Source: Sphingobium sp. CECT 9361 (GTDB lineage: Bacteria > Pseudomonadota > Alphaproteobacteria > Sphingomonadales > Sphingomonadaceae). Taken from it: DNA of 34,061 nt. The notes below the pieces were generated by a model. That model was given only the letters and a program-made list of their open reading frames with translations. It searched no databases and was not told the DNA's origin. The translations under genes and the position numbers were made by a program. Below are positions 1 to 8,460 of the stretch, one piece after another; positions within the stretch are counted from its first letter, which is position 1, and each line of letters starts with the position of its first letter. Location of the stretch: positions 1 through 34,061 of the forward strand of contig NZ_CAKKNC010000028.1 in the NCBI RefSeq assembly GCF_918741285.1, written 5' to 3'.

Positions 1-102
1 CTAGTCAAACGACCGCAGAGGTTCGTCGAGAAATAATGCGGAGCAAAGCCCGTCAGATAACGTCGCAATTCTGCGCATTTCATACACTGAAACCGCGTTC
101 CT

Positions 103-945
103 TCACATTATCGACACCTCGCGATTACTCAAGTTATGGCGAGGTGAGCATAAACCCAGCCAGGACGCGATGTACGCCGCATGGTCCGGCCGTGGATGGT
201 GCGCGATACCGAGATCTGCCATGACCAAGGCGGCTCCCAGATCTGCGATGGCCTCCTCCGCTGCATATCTGTCCGATCCGAACCTGCCGGACAGATCACG
301 GTCGCAGCGGGACGCCGCTCCTGTGGCATGCAGACCTTCATGGAAAAGCGTGCCATAATAAGCGGCAGGCTCCCTGAACTGTGCGAAGGGTGGCATTTGC
401 ACGCGATCTTCCGAAGGAATATAGTACGCCTCGTTGCCGCCATGCCGGCACTCAATGCCAAGGTTGCCCCAAAAGATATCGGCGTTCCGCATCCGCGCAT
501 CGTCGGACAGGAGATCGATGGTTGGTGGAGCATAACCCTCTACCTGCGCCTCGTTGAAAACGCTGTACCCCCGCGCAAACATGCGAGCGCGGCCACGCCC
601 CTCCTGCTCGGAATCCCGGTCATCGGCATCCTCGCCGCGATCGTTGACCTTCCAGAAGACAATCGTGGTGGCCTGCTCGCCCTTGCGAACCTGGGCTCCC
701 AGCGCTTGCCACTGACGATAGCTGGCCCAGCGTCCGGAACTGTAGCCTGCAGCCTGCGCCGCGATCCACAAGCTGAGAATGTTGGATCCCCGGTAAGCCT
801 TGCCGGTGCCGGCGTTGATGGGGCGCGAGGTCGCTGATCCATCGTGATGCCACGGCATTGTCCACGAGCCCGCCCCTGCCTCGATGGCGGCAACGATCTC
901 GTTGGTGACGCGCGTGTATATATCGGTGCGTTCTTTGCTGCGCAT
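103..945 (-). CDS. ArdC-like antirestriction protein (zincin-like), divergent C-terminus
   Basis: The protein has 280 residues from the ATG at 945, which lies 9 bases after GGGAG; a longer upstream reading lacks such support. The N-terminal half (RTDIYTRVTNEIVAAIEAG, then a YRGSNILSLW segment) matches the ArdC-type ssDNA-binding domain. The C-terminal half is a zincin-like domain with the metal motif HEGLH in YGTLFHEGLHATGA and the downstream acidic stretch AAEEAIADLGAA. Proteins of this family on plasmids and integrative elements protect incoming DNA from restriction during conjugation. After ASWL the sequence stops resembling the family, and the usual tail of about 25-30 residues is replaced by GLCSPRHNLSNREVSIM, so the 3' end looks broken near base 150. 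It follows a second, more damaged copy by 2 bases. Confidence 0.8.
   Translation of the reverse strand: MRSKERTDIYTRVTNEIVAAIEAGAGSWTMPWHHDGSATSRPINAGTGKAYRGSNILSLWIAAQAAGYSSGRWASYRQWQALGAQVRKGEQATTIVFWKVNDRGEDADDRDSEQEGRGRARMFARGYSVFNEAQVEGYAPPTIDLLSDDARMRNADIFWGNLGIECRHGGNEAYYIPSEDRVQMPPFAQFREPAAYYGTLFHEGLHATGAASRCDRDLSGRFGSDRYAAEEAIADLGAALVMADLGIAHHPRPDHAAYIASWLGLCSPRHNLSNREVSIM
115..146. repeat. 8-bp inverted repeat at the broken 3' end of the ArdC-like gene
   Basis: CACCTCGC (115-122) and GCGAGGTG (139-146) are perfect arms around a 16-base spacer. The repeat sits just where the ArdC-like protein loses family similarity. No T-run follows on the minus strand, so it is a poor terminator. 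A rearrangement border or protein-binding site is possible. Bases 1-102 show no gene I can support. Confidence 0.35.
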
Positions 946-947
946 GA

Positions 948-1676
948 TCAGGACTCCCGTCCTGAAATCGCACAGCAGGCCGTACGATGGTTGGGAAACA
1001 GCAGCGCGCAAAGGCCATCGACTGTCCTCGAAATGAGGACACTTGCGATGTTACATACCTCGTGGGCGAGCGTGGCGTAGTAGTGATCGAACCCGCCAAA
1101 CAGGCTGACCGGCGGCATCGTGACGCGATCCGCAGTCGGTTCATAATAGGCTTCGCAGCCCTGATGACGCAAATTGACTGGGATGGCAGCGAAGAAGGCG
1201 TCGAGCTCGGCCTCGCGCCCTTCAGGCTCGACCAGTTCGAGCGTTGCGGCCGGATGGAAGCGCTCGGGCAGACCTTCGACCTGATCGGCATTGAAGACCG
1301 GATAGGCCCTCAGCACCCGGCGGGCTTCGTCGGTCTTTTCGCCGGTATCGGGGGCTTCCACCTCCTTGGTGTAGCTCTTGTAGAATATCGCGATGGTCGA
1401 CTTCTCGCCCTTGCGGACCTGGGCTCCGAGCGATTTTGCCTGGTTGTAGGTCATCCAGAACGGCGAGGCGTAGCCGCACATGTCAGCGACCATCCACAGC
1501 CAGAACACGTTCATACCGCGGTACGGGATCCCGCAGGCCCGCAGGGGGCGGGAGACCGGGACACCGCGCCACGGCTTTATCCACGGCTTCGTGCCTGCTT
1601 CCAGACGGGCGATGATTTCCTGAGTGATGCGGGTGGCGGGCGACAAGCCGCCGCTCTGTCCCTTGCGATAGGCCAT
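948..1676 (-). pseudogene. ArdC-like antirestriction gene truncated at its metal-binding motif
   Basis: The ATG at 1676 has AGGAG 8 bases upstream. The protein starts MAYRKGQSGG and carries the ArdC ssDNA-binding domain (TRITQEIIARLEAG, YRGMNVFWLW, SLGAQVRKGEKST) and most of the zincin-like domain. Similarity ends at YYATLAHE near base 1058, where a family member would complete HExxH. The remaining residues (VCNIASVLISRTVDG and on) are unrelated. The second metal His and the whole C-terminus are therefore missing and peptidase activity is not expected, although the DNA-binding half could still fold. The ORF ends 2 bases before the neighbouring ArdC-like gene, which suggests a deletion or recombination between tandem paralogues. 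Confidence 0.75.
1023..1041. repeat. 7-bp inverted repeat at ArdC truncation
   Basis: TGTCCTC and GAGGACA are perfect arms separated by GAAAT. The repeat lies about 17 bases past the point where the upstream ArdC-like gene loses similarity, between that break and the start of the next copy. It could be a small operator for the downstream gene or a scar of the rearrangement. The sequence does not decide. Confidence 0.4.
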
Positions 1677-1741
1677 GATGGGTCTCCTGATTGAGGCATC
1701 TGGACAGTCGGCGACGGGCTCGCCGGTCAGTGCCACAAGGT

Positions 1742-1760
1742 CCCGAGCCCCCTCCGCTCT
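1742..1760 (-). promoter_or_regulatory. GGAGGGGGC leader element upstream of the truncated ArdC-like gene
   Basis: On the minus strand this reads AGAGCGGAGGGGGCTC, 66-84 bases before the start codon of the ArdC-like gene; a CTCAATCAGGAG stretch lies next to the start itself. Near-identical blocks precede the ParB-domain gene (3886-3914) and the strawberry-notch gene (21571-21599). Its function is unknown; it is listed because it recurs at backbone gene starts. Confidence 0.4.
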
Positions 1761-1766
1761 CCTTCC

Positions 1767-1808
1767 AAAAAGGAAGCGGCCCTCCGGCGTAAGCCGAAGG
1801 ACCGCTTC
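1767..1808 (-). terminator. Rho-independent terminator after the ParB-domain gene
   Basis: On the minus strand GAAGCGG pairs with CCGCTTC, extended by AGG/CCT and GCCG/CGGC with two mismatches around a 4-base loop. This makes an almost continuous 15-bp stem. It is followed by five T residues (complement of A at 1767-1771). It lies 36 bases past the stop codon of the ParB-domain gene and before the ArdC-like gene, so it should end the ParB transcript. Confidence 0.7.
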
Positions 1809-1843
1809 TCGAGGTGCGAGTGACCGAGCCTGTCAGGAGGAGG

Positions 1844-3832
1844 TCAGGCGGCCAACTCGCGGGGGGACTGATCTTCGGTATCGTCACCGGGGTCAGCGTC
1901 GGTCGCGTCGATCTCGGCTTCGCCAGCCTCCGGGGCAGCGGAGGCAAACCGCAGGACCTCAGGCACCCAGGCCAGGGCCTTCTCGCGTACTTCGACCTCG
2001 GTGATGTAAGTGCCGGCGAAGACGCGTTCGGCACTCATCGCGAGGTCACCCTTCTTGACCGAGGCAAAGCGGGAGGAGAGCTCGAGACCGCCGACGTCGG
2101 TCAGCGCATCGAGGATCACCTGCTTCGACACCCGGTCGAAGTAGTTGGCTGCTGTCGGGCGCCACCACTGCGCCATGTCGATGCCGATCAGGCTGCCGAG
2201 GTGGTCCTGGAACGGCAGCTGACGCTCGCCCGCCATGTTGAGGCTCGCCTCGAGCGACCGGGCAACGACATAGCCTAGCCATGCGGCGCGGCTGTCATCG
2301 GGTAGCGCTCGGAACAGGTCGAAGCGGGACGTCGCATCGGTGCCCGCACGCCAGCTTTCGTCGAGACTGGACCTGAGCTCGGCGAGCGCGCTGCTGGCCG
2401 GAGCATCTTTGGCTTCGAAGCCGATGATCGGGCCTGCTGGAACAGGCGCGCGCAGCGTGGTCGCGGCCCGCGCCCGCCAGTCGTGCGTATCGGCATCAGC
2501 CAGCGTGAAGACCATGACGTCGAGCGCCAGCCCGGGATCAGAGGCAACATGCAGTGCCAGAACATCGCGGCGCTGCATGGCCAGTTCGTCGACCAGACGC
2601 TTGGACAAGGTGGCCCGGCGCCTGTCCGAACCGTCATCGCCCGGAATGACTTCGATCCCGCCGTCGGCTTCGGCGGGTTCAGCCTGACGCTCGCCGTAGA
2701 ACACCGGCTGGAGAACCGGCGTGCCATCGCGCGAGAGCACCAGGATCATACCTGCTTCGGCCTTGAGTTCGGCCGCGATGACGGGCGGACGGGCCCGGAT
2801 TTCCTGGCATTCGCGTTCGATGGCCTCGATTGCCGATTCGGCCGCCGCCACAGCCTCTTCGGCACTGTCTTCGTCTTAGAGGATCGCCGCATGTTCGTCA
2901 TAGGAGGCATCGAGTTCGTCGAGCCTCGCCGTTTCGGCTTCGGTCAGCGGCGCCGGTTCGGCCGGAAGCCGGACCAGGCCTTCGACCAGATCGTGGCTGG
3001 CATAGGGATCGAGCGTAGGTTTGACCCAGGCGAGCCCCTGCTCGGCAGCGAGGGCTTTGGCCTGCTCTTCCATTTTCGTGGCGGCGAGGCTCTCGAGCAG
3101 CGCCACATCGACCCAGGATTCGCTGTCGTCGTTGTCGAACAGTTCGCGCTCGATCCGGCCGCCGGCGGCAATGTAGGCATCGCGGCCGACAAGGCGCGCT
3201 CGCGGATCGCTGCCCCGGACTGTGCCGGAGAGGACCATGCGCCGGATGCTGTCCGGATTGGGCGCGTAGTAGGCCGAGGAGACCTGCTCGAAAACGCGGG
3301 CCTGGATTTCCTGGTCGGAAGTCGCACCGAAGGCCTTGGCAATGTCGAGCGTGATTTCCCCGGAGGCCAGCGCCGCGAACACGACCGGGGCAAGTGTCGC
3401 GAGGCGCAGACGGCCTTCGACGAAGCGGACGGTCAGGCCGAAACGGCGGGCAACATCTTCGACAGTCGCACCGCCTGCGACAAGCGCCGCAAAGGCTTGG
3501 GCTTCGTCAGCCGGGTTCATGGCGAGGCGGTGGAAGTTCTCCGCGAGGCTGGTCTCGACCGCGGCTTCGGCACTGTCTTCGATCACGAGGCACGTGACTT
3601 CGTGATCGCGGGCGAGGAGCTTTTCGTCTGCGAGTGCAAGCATTGCGCGGCGCCGCCGTTCGCCGGCTTCGACCTCGAACTTGCCCTTCGCAGCGGGCCG
3701 AACAATGAGATTCTGCAAAAGCCCATGGGCAGCGATGCTGGCTTTGAGTTCGGCATCGGCAGCTCGATCAGTGTGACGGCGGACATTGCGGGGAGACTGA
3801 ACGAGTTTGTTCAGCGGGATCGACTTGATCAT
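1844..3832 (-). pseudogene. ParB/RepB/Spo0J-domain gene interrupted by one in-frame stop
   Basis: The frame runs 663 codons from the ATG at 3832 (AGGAG 9 bases upstream) to 1844. A single TAA at 2876-2878 splits it. The first part (318 residues) has the ParB/sulfiredoxin-like nuclease fold (IPLNKLVQSPRNVRRH, LLQNLIVRP, EVEAGERRRRAM) and a helix-turn-helix region (VEDVARRFGLTVRFVEGRL). It ends YDEHAAIL-stop. The codons straight after the stop (DEDSAEEAVAAAESAIEAI) continue the same protein, and GAA to TAA would explain the change. A GTG at 2851 could start the second part, but no good ribosome binding site was seen. Large ParB-domain proteins of this type are common on sphingomonad plasmids and integrative elements. 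The stop may be a real mutation, a suppressed codon or a sequencing error. A terminator follows. Confidence 0.8.
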
Positions 3833-4145
3833 GGGACACACTCCTGATTGTGAGCCCGGTGCATCGACCATCGACGCCCAGCTGGCTCAATCAGGGCAGA
3901 GCCCCCTCCACTCTATTGCTCGGTCGGGACAAATTTATCGGAAGCCAGTTTGAGAGATTGGCCGAGCCGTTCGGCCAAACGGGCTTGCCGGAATCAGGAA
4001 ACGCATGGCGATAAGCTGCCATCGGCAAGGCCGGTGCTGGCACTTAGCATCTCCAAAGTTGGCGTTGACCTGACTCATAGATCATCTGAGCGTCCGTCCT
4101 TCAGTCATCTCCTCGATCGAACGGCACCGGACCGACCAACTGTTG
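3833..4145. other. Intergenic region between the CBASS block and the ParB-domain gene
   Basis: No coding sequence is supported in these 313 bases. It holds the leader element of the ParB-domain gene (3886-3914) and a perfect 8-bp inverted repeat, TTGGCCGA (3958-3965) and TCGGCCAA (3971-3978), around a 5-base loop. The hairpin lies about 170 bases past the DUF2235 stop codon and has no T-run. It is a weak terminator candidate or an operator. Confidence 0.5.
3886..3914 (-). promoter_or_regulatory. Leader element upstream of the ParB-domain gene
   Basis: On the minus strand AGAGTGGAGGGGGC (3914-3901) is followed by CTGATTGAG (3894-3886), ending 53 bases before the ATG at 3832. The same two blocks with similar spacing precede the strawberry-notch gene at 21571-21599, and the first block precedes the ArdC-like gene at 1742-1760. 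The block can also be read as the end of a lost upstream ORF (...RVEGALP-stop), so it may be a relic of a shared gene end and not a regulator. Confidence 0.4.
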
Positions 4146-5582
4146 TTACTTATAGAGGTGGCGGAAGCGTTCGTGACTTCGAAGTGCTTCGGGCCGATAG
4201 GGGCCCTCTCCGCCTTGCCTAACTACGCTTTCAAGCCCAAACCTTTCCTCGACGGACGGGTGAAGCGTGGCCGCCGCGATGGGATCGCGCAACTCCGCTT
4301 TCCAAGTTAGTCGCTGGGTCAAGCAACGCAGCAAGGCAGGTGTCCGCTGCCTTATCAAGTCGGCCATACCTGCAATCTCGTCGTGCTGAACACCGGCGGC
4401 CGAAGGAAAAATTCGCAGACGACTGTAATCGATGGCCAATGGGTCGGGAACCGATCGAGCCTCATTGATCATCCATTGCAAGGCGATGTCCGACAGGCGC
4501 GATTCTGGCTCCGGGTAGCTTCCGCCAATGTCCGAATGGTTGCCTGCGAACCACATCTGCACGAAAGGCTTGGCTTCACCGTCGATTTCGGGCCTGGTCT
4601 CAACGCCCTTGCCCGGGCCCCAGGGCAATCGCGGAAAGTCGGCGCGGTTCTCATCGATGGCGATTGCGTGGCGGGCATAGCTGACCGCTCGGCCCAGCAA
4701 GCGGTCGAAATACTTTCCGCTCCACTGCGCAACGTGAATGCTCGGGAAACGGCGGCCTTCAAGCGGGGGCCACATCACCTTCAGCGACGTGCGCAGATAG
4801 CGCCAAAGGGCATAGATAGCGAACAGGCCAGTCGCGACAAGGAACGACAAGCCCCAATCGAGCCCGAATACCCAGCGAAGGGCCATAGCGGTGATCGCTG
4901 CGGCGCCCACGATAAGCAAACCGAGGGCGAATATGAGCGCCAAGCGAAGCGGGCCTTTGGCACCGAGCGAAGCCACGGTATCGAAGACGCCGATAAAATA
5001 GGGCGCGACGTTCGCCTCGCCATCGTTGTCTGACCCATGCGCCAAGCGAAATCGACGACCGAGTTCCTCGCGCTCAATTTCGTATTTGGCGCGGTCCTGG
5101 CCGGCGCCATGCTCGGCAACCCGAAACACGGCGCGCTCAGCGATCTCGCGCGCGCCGAGACGAAATCGCGGCAGCTCGCCGTAGGGCGATTTCGTCGGGA
5201 CGCCGCACAGCCTGATCACGTTGGCGAGGCTGCGCGCGGTGTAGGCCCCGCGGCTGAACCCAAATAGCCAGATGCGGTCGCCCGGCCGGTAGTGATTGAT
5301 GATAAACTCGTAACAGTCGGCGATATTGGTGGTGATGCCGCGCCCCGTCACTGAAGACAGCAGCTTGGCGAACCAGCGCCAGATCGAGGTGAGACCCGAA
5401 GCCCCTGCTTCGGTACCAAGGCCTGGATCGTAAAAGGCCACCTGCTCGGTGGGATCGATCGTGCTGTCGGGACCGGGCCGCGTCGCGCGATACATCTTGA
5501 AGATGTTGCTCATCCGCTGTTCCGGCCGAACGCCTCCGTCCTGGCCGGTACCATCGGAATAGATCACGATATTCTTAGGCAC
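4146..5582 (-). CDS. DUF2235 alpha/beta-hydrolase (Tle1-like phospholipase fold) with two membrane segments
   Basis: The protein has 478 residues from the GTG at 5582, with AAGGAAGG about 9 bases upstream. It starts NIVIYSDGTGQD, the usual DUF2235 opening. The nucleophile elbow GFSRG (residues 108-112, Ser110), an Asp in GVFDTVASLG (Asp201) and a His in AGNHSDIGGSY (His349) give a complete Ser-Asp-His triad. Two hydrophobic segments at about 212-235 and 243-262 form a hairpin in the membrane. Known relatives include type VI secretion phospholipase effectors (Tle1 group). The gene starts 46 bases after the HNH-SAVED stop codon, in the same direction and with no terminator between them, so it is probably co-transcribed with the CBASS genes. 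No secretion genes are nearby. A role as a second, membrane-damaging CBASS effector is inference; an unrelated passenger gene is the alternative. Confidence 0.8.
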   Translation of the reverse strand: MPKNIVIYSDGTGQDGGVRPEQRMSNIFKMYRATRPGPDSTIDPTEQVAFYDPGLGTEAGASGLTSIWRWFAKLLSSVTGRGITTNIADCYEFIINHYRPGDRIWLFGFSRGAYTARSLANVIRLCGVPTKSPYGELPRFRLGAREIAERAVFRVAEHGAGQDRAKYEIEREELGRRFRLAHGSDNDGEANVAPYFIGVFDTVASLGAKGPLRLALIFALGLLIVGAAAITAMALRWVFGLDWGLSFLVATGLFAIYALWRYLRTSLKVMWPPLEGRRFPSIHVAQWSGKYFDRLLGRAVSYARHAIAIDENRADFPRLPWGPGKGVETRPEIDGEAKPFVQMWFAGNHSDIGGSYPEPESRLSDIALQWMINEARSVPDPLAIDYSRLRIFPSAAGVQHDEIAGMADLIRQRTPALLRCLTQRLTWKAELRDPIAAATLHPSVEERFGLESVVRQGGEGPYRPEALRSHERFRHLYK

Positions 5583-5628
5583 CGGGGCGTTCCTTCCTTG
5601 GTACTTCGATGGGCTTCCGAGCGGCGCA

Positions 5629-6786
5629 TCACACCGATCCTGGCTGACCGACCGTCAGCGCGTAGACAAAGCCGCTATCCCGCTGCTGATCATAGATTCG
5701 GAGTTCGGGATCGGCCTTAGGCATCCATACCCTGCCGGTTTCCACGGCAAGCGACGCCGGGAGGGCTGGAAACAGATGAACAACGACCCTGTCGCCGTGT
5801 CTGGCTTTGATCGCATCAAACAGTCGGCGCAGCGCCGTGCGATAGGCAGCCTGATCTTCTGGGCTGCGAACGATGTCGTTATGGGGAGCTTCGGCGCACA
5901 GGCTCCAGATCGCGGCATCGTTGCCGACGACACGCTCAATCCGATCATCGGTGATCGTCGCGCTCACGCCCAGCTTGAGGGCAACTACGCCGCTTCGCCC
6001 TGATGCCGGTTCGGTCGTCTGATAACGCACGCGCGCGCCGTCCCGCTGCCAGGTCCAAGTCGAAGGCTCACGGTGCCGCTGATGGACGACCATCGGTACG
6101 ATATCGCAGAGCAAACGGCCGAGTTCGATGAGCAGCGGCTGCGGCGCCAAAGCGAACACGCTGAGATGGCGAATGTCCTGGCGCTCGATCCTACCGCCAA
6201 CCCTTGCTGCGAAATTGCGCTGGAGGTTGGTCTGCTGCATGACCCAGAACGCCGGATCACTGTCGGCGAAAGCATGGCCGGTCATTTCCAGGTCGATCGT
6301 CTGCATGCTCGCTGGATGGTGATCGGGCGGCATGGCAGCGAAAATGGCCCGGGTTGAAACCAGCGCTTCGTTTGCGCCGATGCTGGCGCCGAACCGTAGC
6401 ACATGCGAGGCCCGATCCATGTCGATCCCGGCGAGCATCGCGACGCGAGCCTCATGCTCGGCCTTCATTTCGACGAGAAGGGCCTCGGGATGATCGACCA
6501 GACTGTCGACATCGATAAGCTTGTGATGGACCGCGCACATCAGCATCAGATTGTCGAGGCTCTTAGCGAGTAGCGGCGACCTTATTGGATCACCGCGTGG
6601 TCCATCGGCGCTGTCCGCGATAATGTGCGCGATGAAGCCGAACAGTGCGTTCTCATTGCCGGAGATGAGATCGCCAACAAGGTCGTGATTGCATCCCCGG
6701 TACTGGCAGCGCCCGGCGGATCGCGCCCAGAGAGCGGACTGGACCTTTTGCGGAACTTTGGTCTTAGCCACAGGCCGCGTCCACAT
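5629..6786 (-). CDS. cap5: CBASS effector nuclease, HNH-SAVED (Cap5-type)
   Basis: The protein has 385 residues from the ATG at 6786, which overlaps the 3' end of the E2-like gene by 23 bases. An upstream in-frame ATG at 6876 would overlap that gene far more; a GTG at 6771 is also possible. The N-terminal HNH domain shows Cys27, Cys32, His54 (FGFIAHIIADS), Asn79 and Cys84 with His87/His88 (NLMLMCAVHHKLID). From about residue 160 to the end lies a SAVED domain, including VVVHLFPALPASLAVETGR and ELRIYDQQ near the C-terminus. In characterised Cap5 proteins the SAVED domain binds a cyclic nucleotide made by the partner CD-NTase, the protein oligomerises, and the HNH domains degrade DNA, killing the infected cell. 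All key residues are present. The ligand cannot be read from sequence. Confidence 0.88.
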   Translation of the reverse strand: MWTRPVAKTKVPQKVQSALWARSAGRCQYRGCNHDLVGDLISGNENALFGFIAHIIADSADGPRGDPIRSPLLAKSLDNLMLMCAVHHKLIDVDSLVDHPEALLVEMKAEHEARVAMLAGIDMDRASHVLRFGASIGANEALVSTRAIFAAMPPDHHPASMQTIDLEMTGHAFADSDPAFWVMQQTNLQRNFAARVGGRIERQDIRHLSVFALAPQPLLIELGRLLCDIVPMVVHQRHREPSTWTWQRDGARVRYQTTEPASGRSGVVALKLGVSATITDDRIERVVGNDAAIWSLCAEAPHNDIVRSPEDQAAYRTALRRLFDAIKARHGDRVVVHLFPALPASLAVETGRVWMPKADPELRIYDQQRDSGFVYALTVGQPGSV

Positions 6787-7213
6787 GGCGGCCGCTCGCC
6801 GTCCATTCGCCGGTAGCGCGCCAGCCTTCATAGGCGGCCAGCCATTCGATGGTCCAAGGGATCGTTGTTTCAGCAAGTAGGTCGGCAGGCGACCAATCGC
6901 CTGCCTCAGGGTCGAGGAGGCAAAGCGTTACTCCGCCGTCGGGTCCGTAATAGACGTGTGGCAACCGCCCTTCGCGGTCGCCCGGTCGCGGTCGGAGCTG
7001 TGGATTCAGGACCGAGACGCGTGGCTGCAAGCGGCGCGGGTCGAGATTTTCCATAAGCAGCGGCGCGCGGTAAAAGACGCCGACACGGTACGTCTGCAGA
7101 AGCGGGCGAACTGGCCCCTCCCAAGCCGCGGCATCTCCATTGCGCGCGACCATGGCGAAATCGGGCCAGATCGCCCGCATCGATTCAATCTGCGCTTCGA
7201 TGCCGTGGATCAT
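6764..7213 (-). CDS. CBASS E2-like protein (type II short)
   Basis: The protein has 149 residues and its ATG lies 2 bases after the CD-NTase stop codon. The second half has the CBASS E2-like pattern: RLPHVYYGPDGGVTLCLLDP with His86 and the candidate catalytic Cys98, then TTIPWTIEWLAAYEGWRATGEW and GRH. In type II CBASS, E2-like domains attach the CD-NTase through its C-terminus to other molecules and raise its activity. Here the E2-like domain stands alone: no E1-adenylation or JAB-protease gene is in the window, which defines the short type II layout. Its 3' end overlaps the nuclease gene, so the two are translationally coupled. Confidence 0.85.
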   Translation of the reverse strand: MIHGIEAQIESMRAIWPDFAMVARNGDAAAWEGPVRPLLQTYRVGVFYRAPLLMENLDPRRLQPRVSVLNPQLRPRPGDREGRLPHVYYGPDGGVTLCLLDPEAGDWSPADLLAETTIPWTIEWLAAYEGWRATGEWTASGRHVDAACG

Positions 7214-7215
7214 GC

Positions 7216-8460
7216 TCAGCGACGCTCACCCATGTTCGTGTGCGCCCTGGCGGCAACCGGCGCTAGCGCGCTTGCGCCGGTGATGATCGCAGGAGCTGCC
7301 GGCGTAAACAGGCCGCCTGTGCGCGTATAGCCATGCTGGCGCGCCTGTACCTGCTGGCCAAGGCGCTTGTTGAAAAGGTCAATCGAACGTGTGACGACAC
7401 GCTGGCCAAACTGATCGCGCAGCCAATCCTGCAGGTCCTCGAGTTGCACGCCGCGCTCACGAGCCGTCTGAAGGCCATCGGCCAGGCCATGGAGCGCCCG
7501 GGCATAATGCTGCTGCTGCGACTGGTTTTCCGGCCAACGGTCGGTGAAGCGCTCCTCGAAAAACTCAGGATTGGCGACGTCGAGCAGCTTGTTCTGGCGC
7601 GCGGCCTGATCGATCGCACGCGCGGTCCAGCGCGCCTGGCGCATTACCATGTCTGCCAGCCCCATGCCCGGCACTGCGGCGTGACCAGCATGGCACGATA
7701 GCACGACCGAAGGCGGCATCCGGCCGGCACCATCTGCATAGAGAATGTTGCGATGGCGCTTGATGAGCTGGAGCGCGACGGTAGCCACGCTCTTGATCAG
7801 CAGCGGCGTCTGTTCCGGCACCTCCTCCACCTCGGCGGCATCGAAGGTAAATCCGTGCTTGGCGTAGAGCTCGCGGTTTAGCGCTAGCGCGAAACGCTCT
7901 TCGATCGGCGTCCGATCATTGTACCAGGCGCAAAAACCATAAGCGTTCATCGGCACGTAGCGGTGCTCTTGTGGCTTGCCCTTCTTGGCATGGGCGATGA
8001 CGCCCTCCTTTTCTTTAAGGGCGAGCCGCCGCGCTGGCGTCACGTCGAGGTGCATGCCGTCCGCGTAATAGAGGGTGATGCAGCGTGTCTTGCGCTCGAT
8101 CCGCGAGACCGGATAGCCATTCAGTGCGGCCTCGAGAAGATCGAGGAGTTCCTCCGGCCCCTCGTTGCCGCCGATGATTTCCACGACCGCGTCGAGGTCA
8201 TATTCGTCGTCGGTGCCGCGCGTCGAAATCGTTGCGTCGATGGCCATCGACCCTTGCGGATAGAAGCTCGACACCCGTCCTTCGAGCGGGCTGCCGGGAC
8301 GATCGATATACCGGCAGACCGCCCCGTATCTATCGACCGCCAGGGCATGGAGACCAGGCGGCAACTGCAGATTGAGCGCAATTTCGGCTAGGATCGCATC
8401 AAGAGGATCCCCGAACGGATCATTCGGCCTGCCGTCGCCGCGAAAGATATTTGAGGCCAT
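7216..8460 (-). CDS. CBASS cyclic-oligonucleotide synthase (CD-NTase)
   Basis: The protein has 414 residues and starts MASNIFRGDG at 8460. The nucleotidyltransferase core shows Gly70-Ser71 in FYPQGSMAIDATI, the DxD pair Asp88/Asp90 in DEYDLDAVVEI, and the third Asp at 139 in GMHLDVTPARR, so the active site is intact. On phage infection such enzymes make a cyclic di- or trinucleotide that activates the effector, here the HNH-SAVED nuclease two genes down. The C-terminal tail is Ala- and Gly-containing and flexible, as expected for an E2-linked enzyme. The gene opens the operon. Its promoter must lie in the 150-bp spacer shared with the divergent HTH-ImmA gene, which holds three copies of GGTTTACAAA. 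The clade and product cannot be told from sequence alone. Confidence 0.9.
   Translation of the reverse strand: MASNIFRGDGRPNDPFGDPLDAILAEIALNLQLPPGLHALAVDRYGAVCRYIDRPGSPLEGRVSSFYPQGSMAIDATISTRGTDDEYDLDAVVEIIGGNEGPEELLDLLEAALNGYPVSRIERKTRCITLYYADGMHLDVTPARRLALKEKEGVIAHAKKGKPQEHRYVPMNAYGFCAWYNDRTPIEERFALALNRELYAKHGFTFDAAEVEEVPEQTPLLIKSVATVALQLIKRHRNILYADGAGRMPPSVVLSCHAGHAAVPGMGLADMVMRQARWTARAIDQAARQNKLLDVANPEFFEERFTDRWPENQSQQQHYARALHGLADGLQTARERGVQLEDLQDWLRDQFGQRVVTRSIDLFNKRLGQQVQARQHGYTRTGGLFTPAAPAIITGASALAPVAARAHTNMGERR

Noticed and set aside
2483..3847. A 454-codon open frame on the plus strand opposite the ParB-domain gene.
   Set aside because: It is the antisense shadow of a high-GC gene; the minus strand shows clear ParB motifs, a ribosome binding site and a terminator.
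4146..5582. DUF2235 gene as part of a type VI secretion effector-immunity locus.
   Set aside because: No VgrG, PAAR, adaptor or immunity gene is nearby; the context is the CBASS operon.
4146..8460. Type III CBASS or full type II with E1 and JAB genes.
   Set aside because: No HORMA, TRIP13-like, E1 or JAB protein is present; only an E2-like gene accompanies the CD-NTase.
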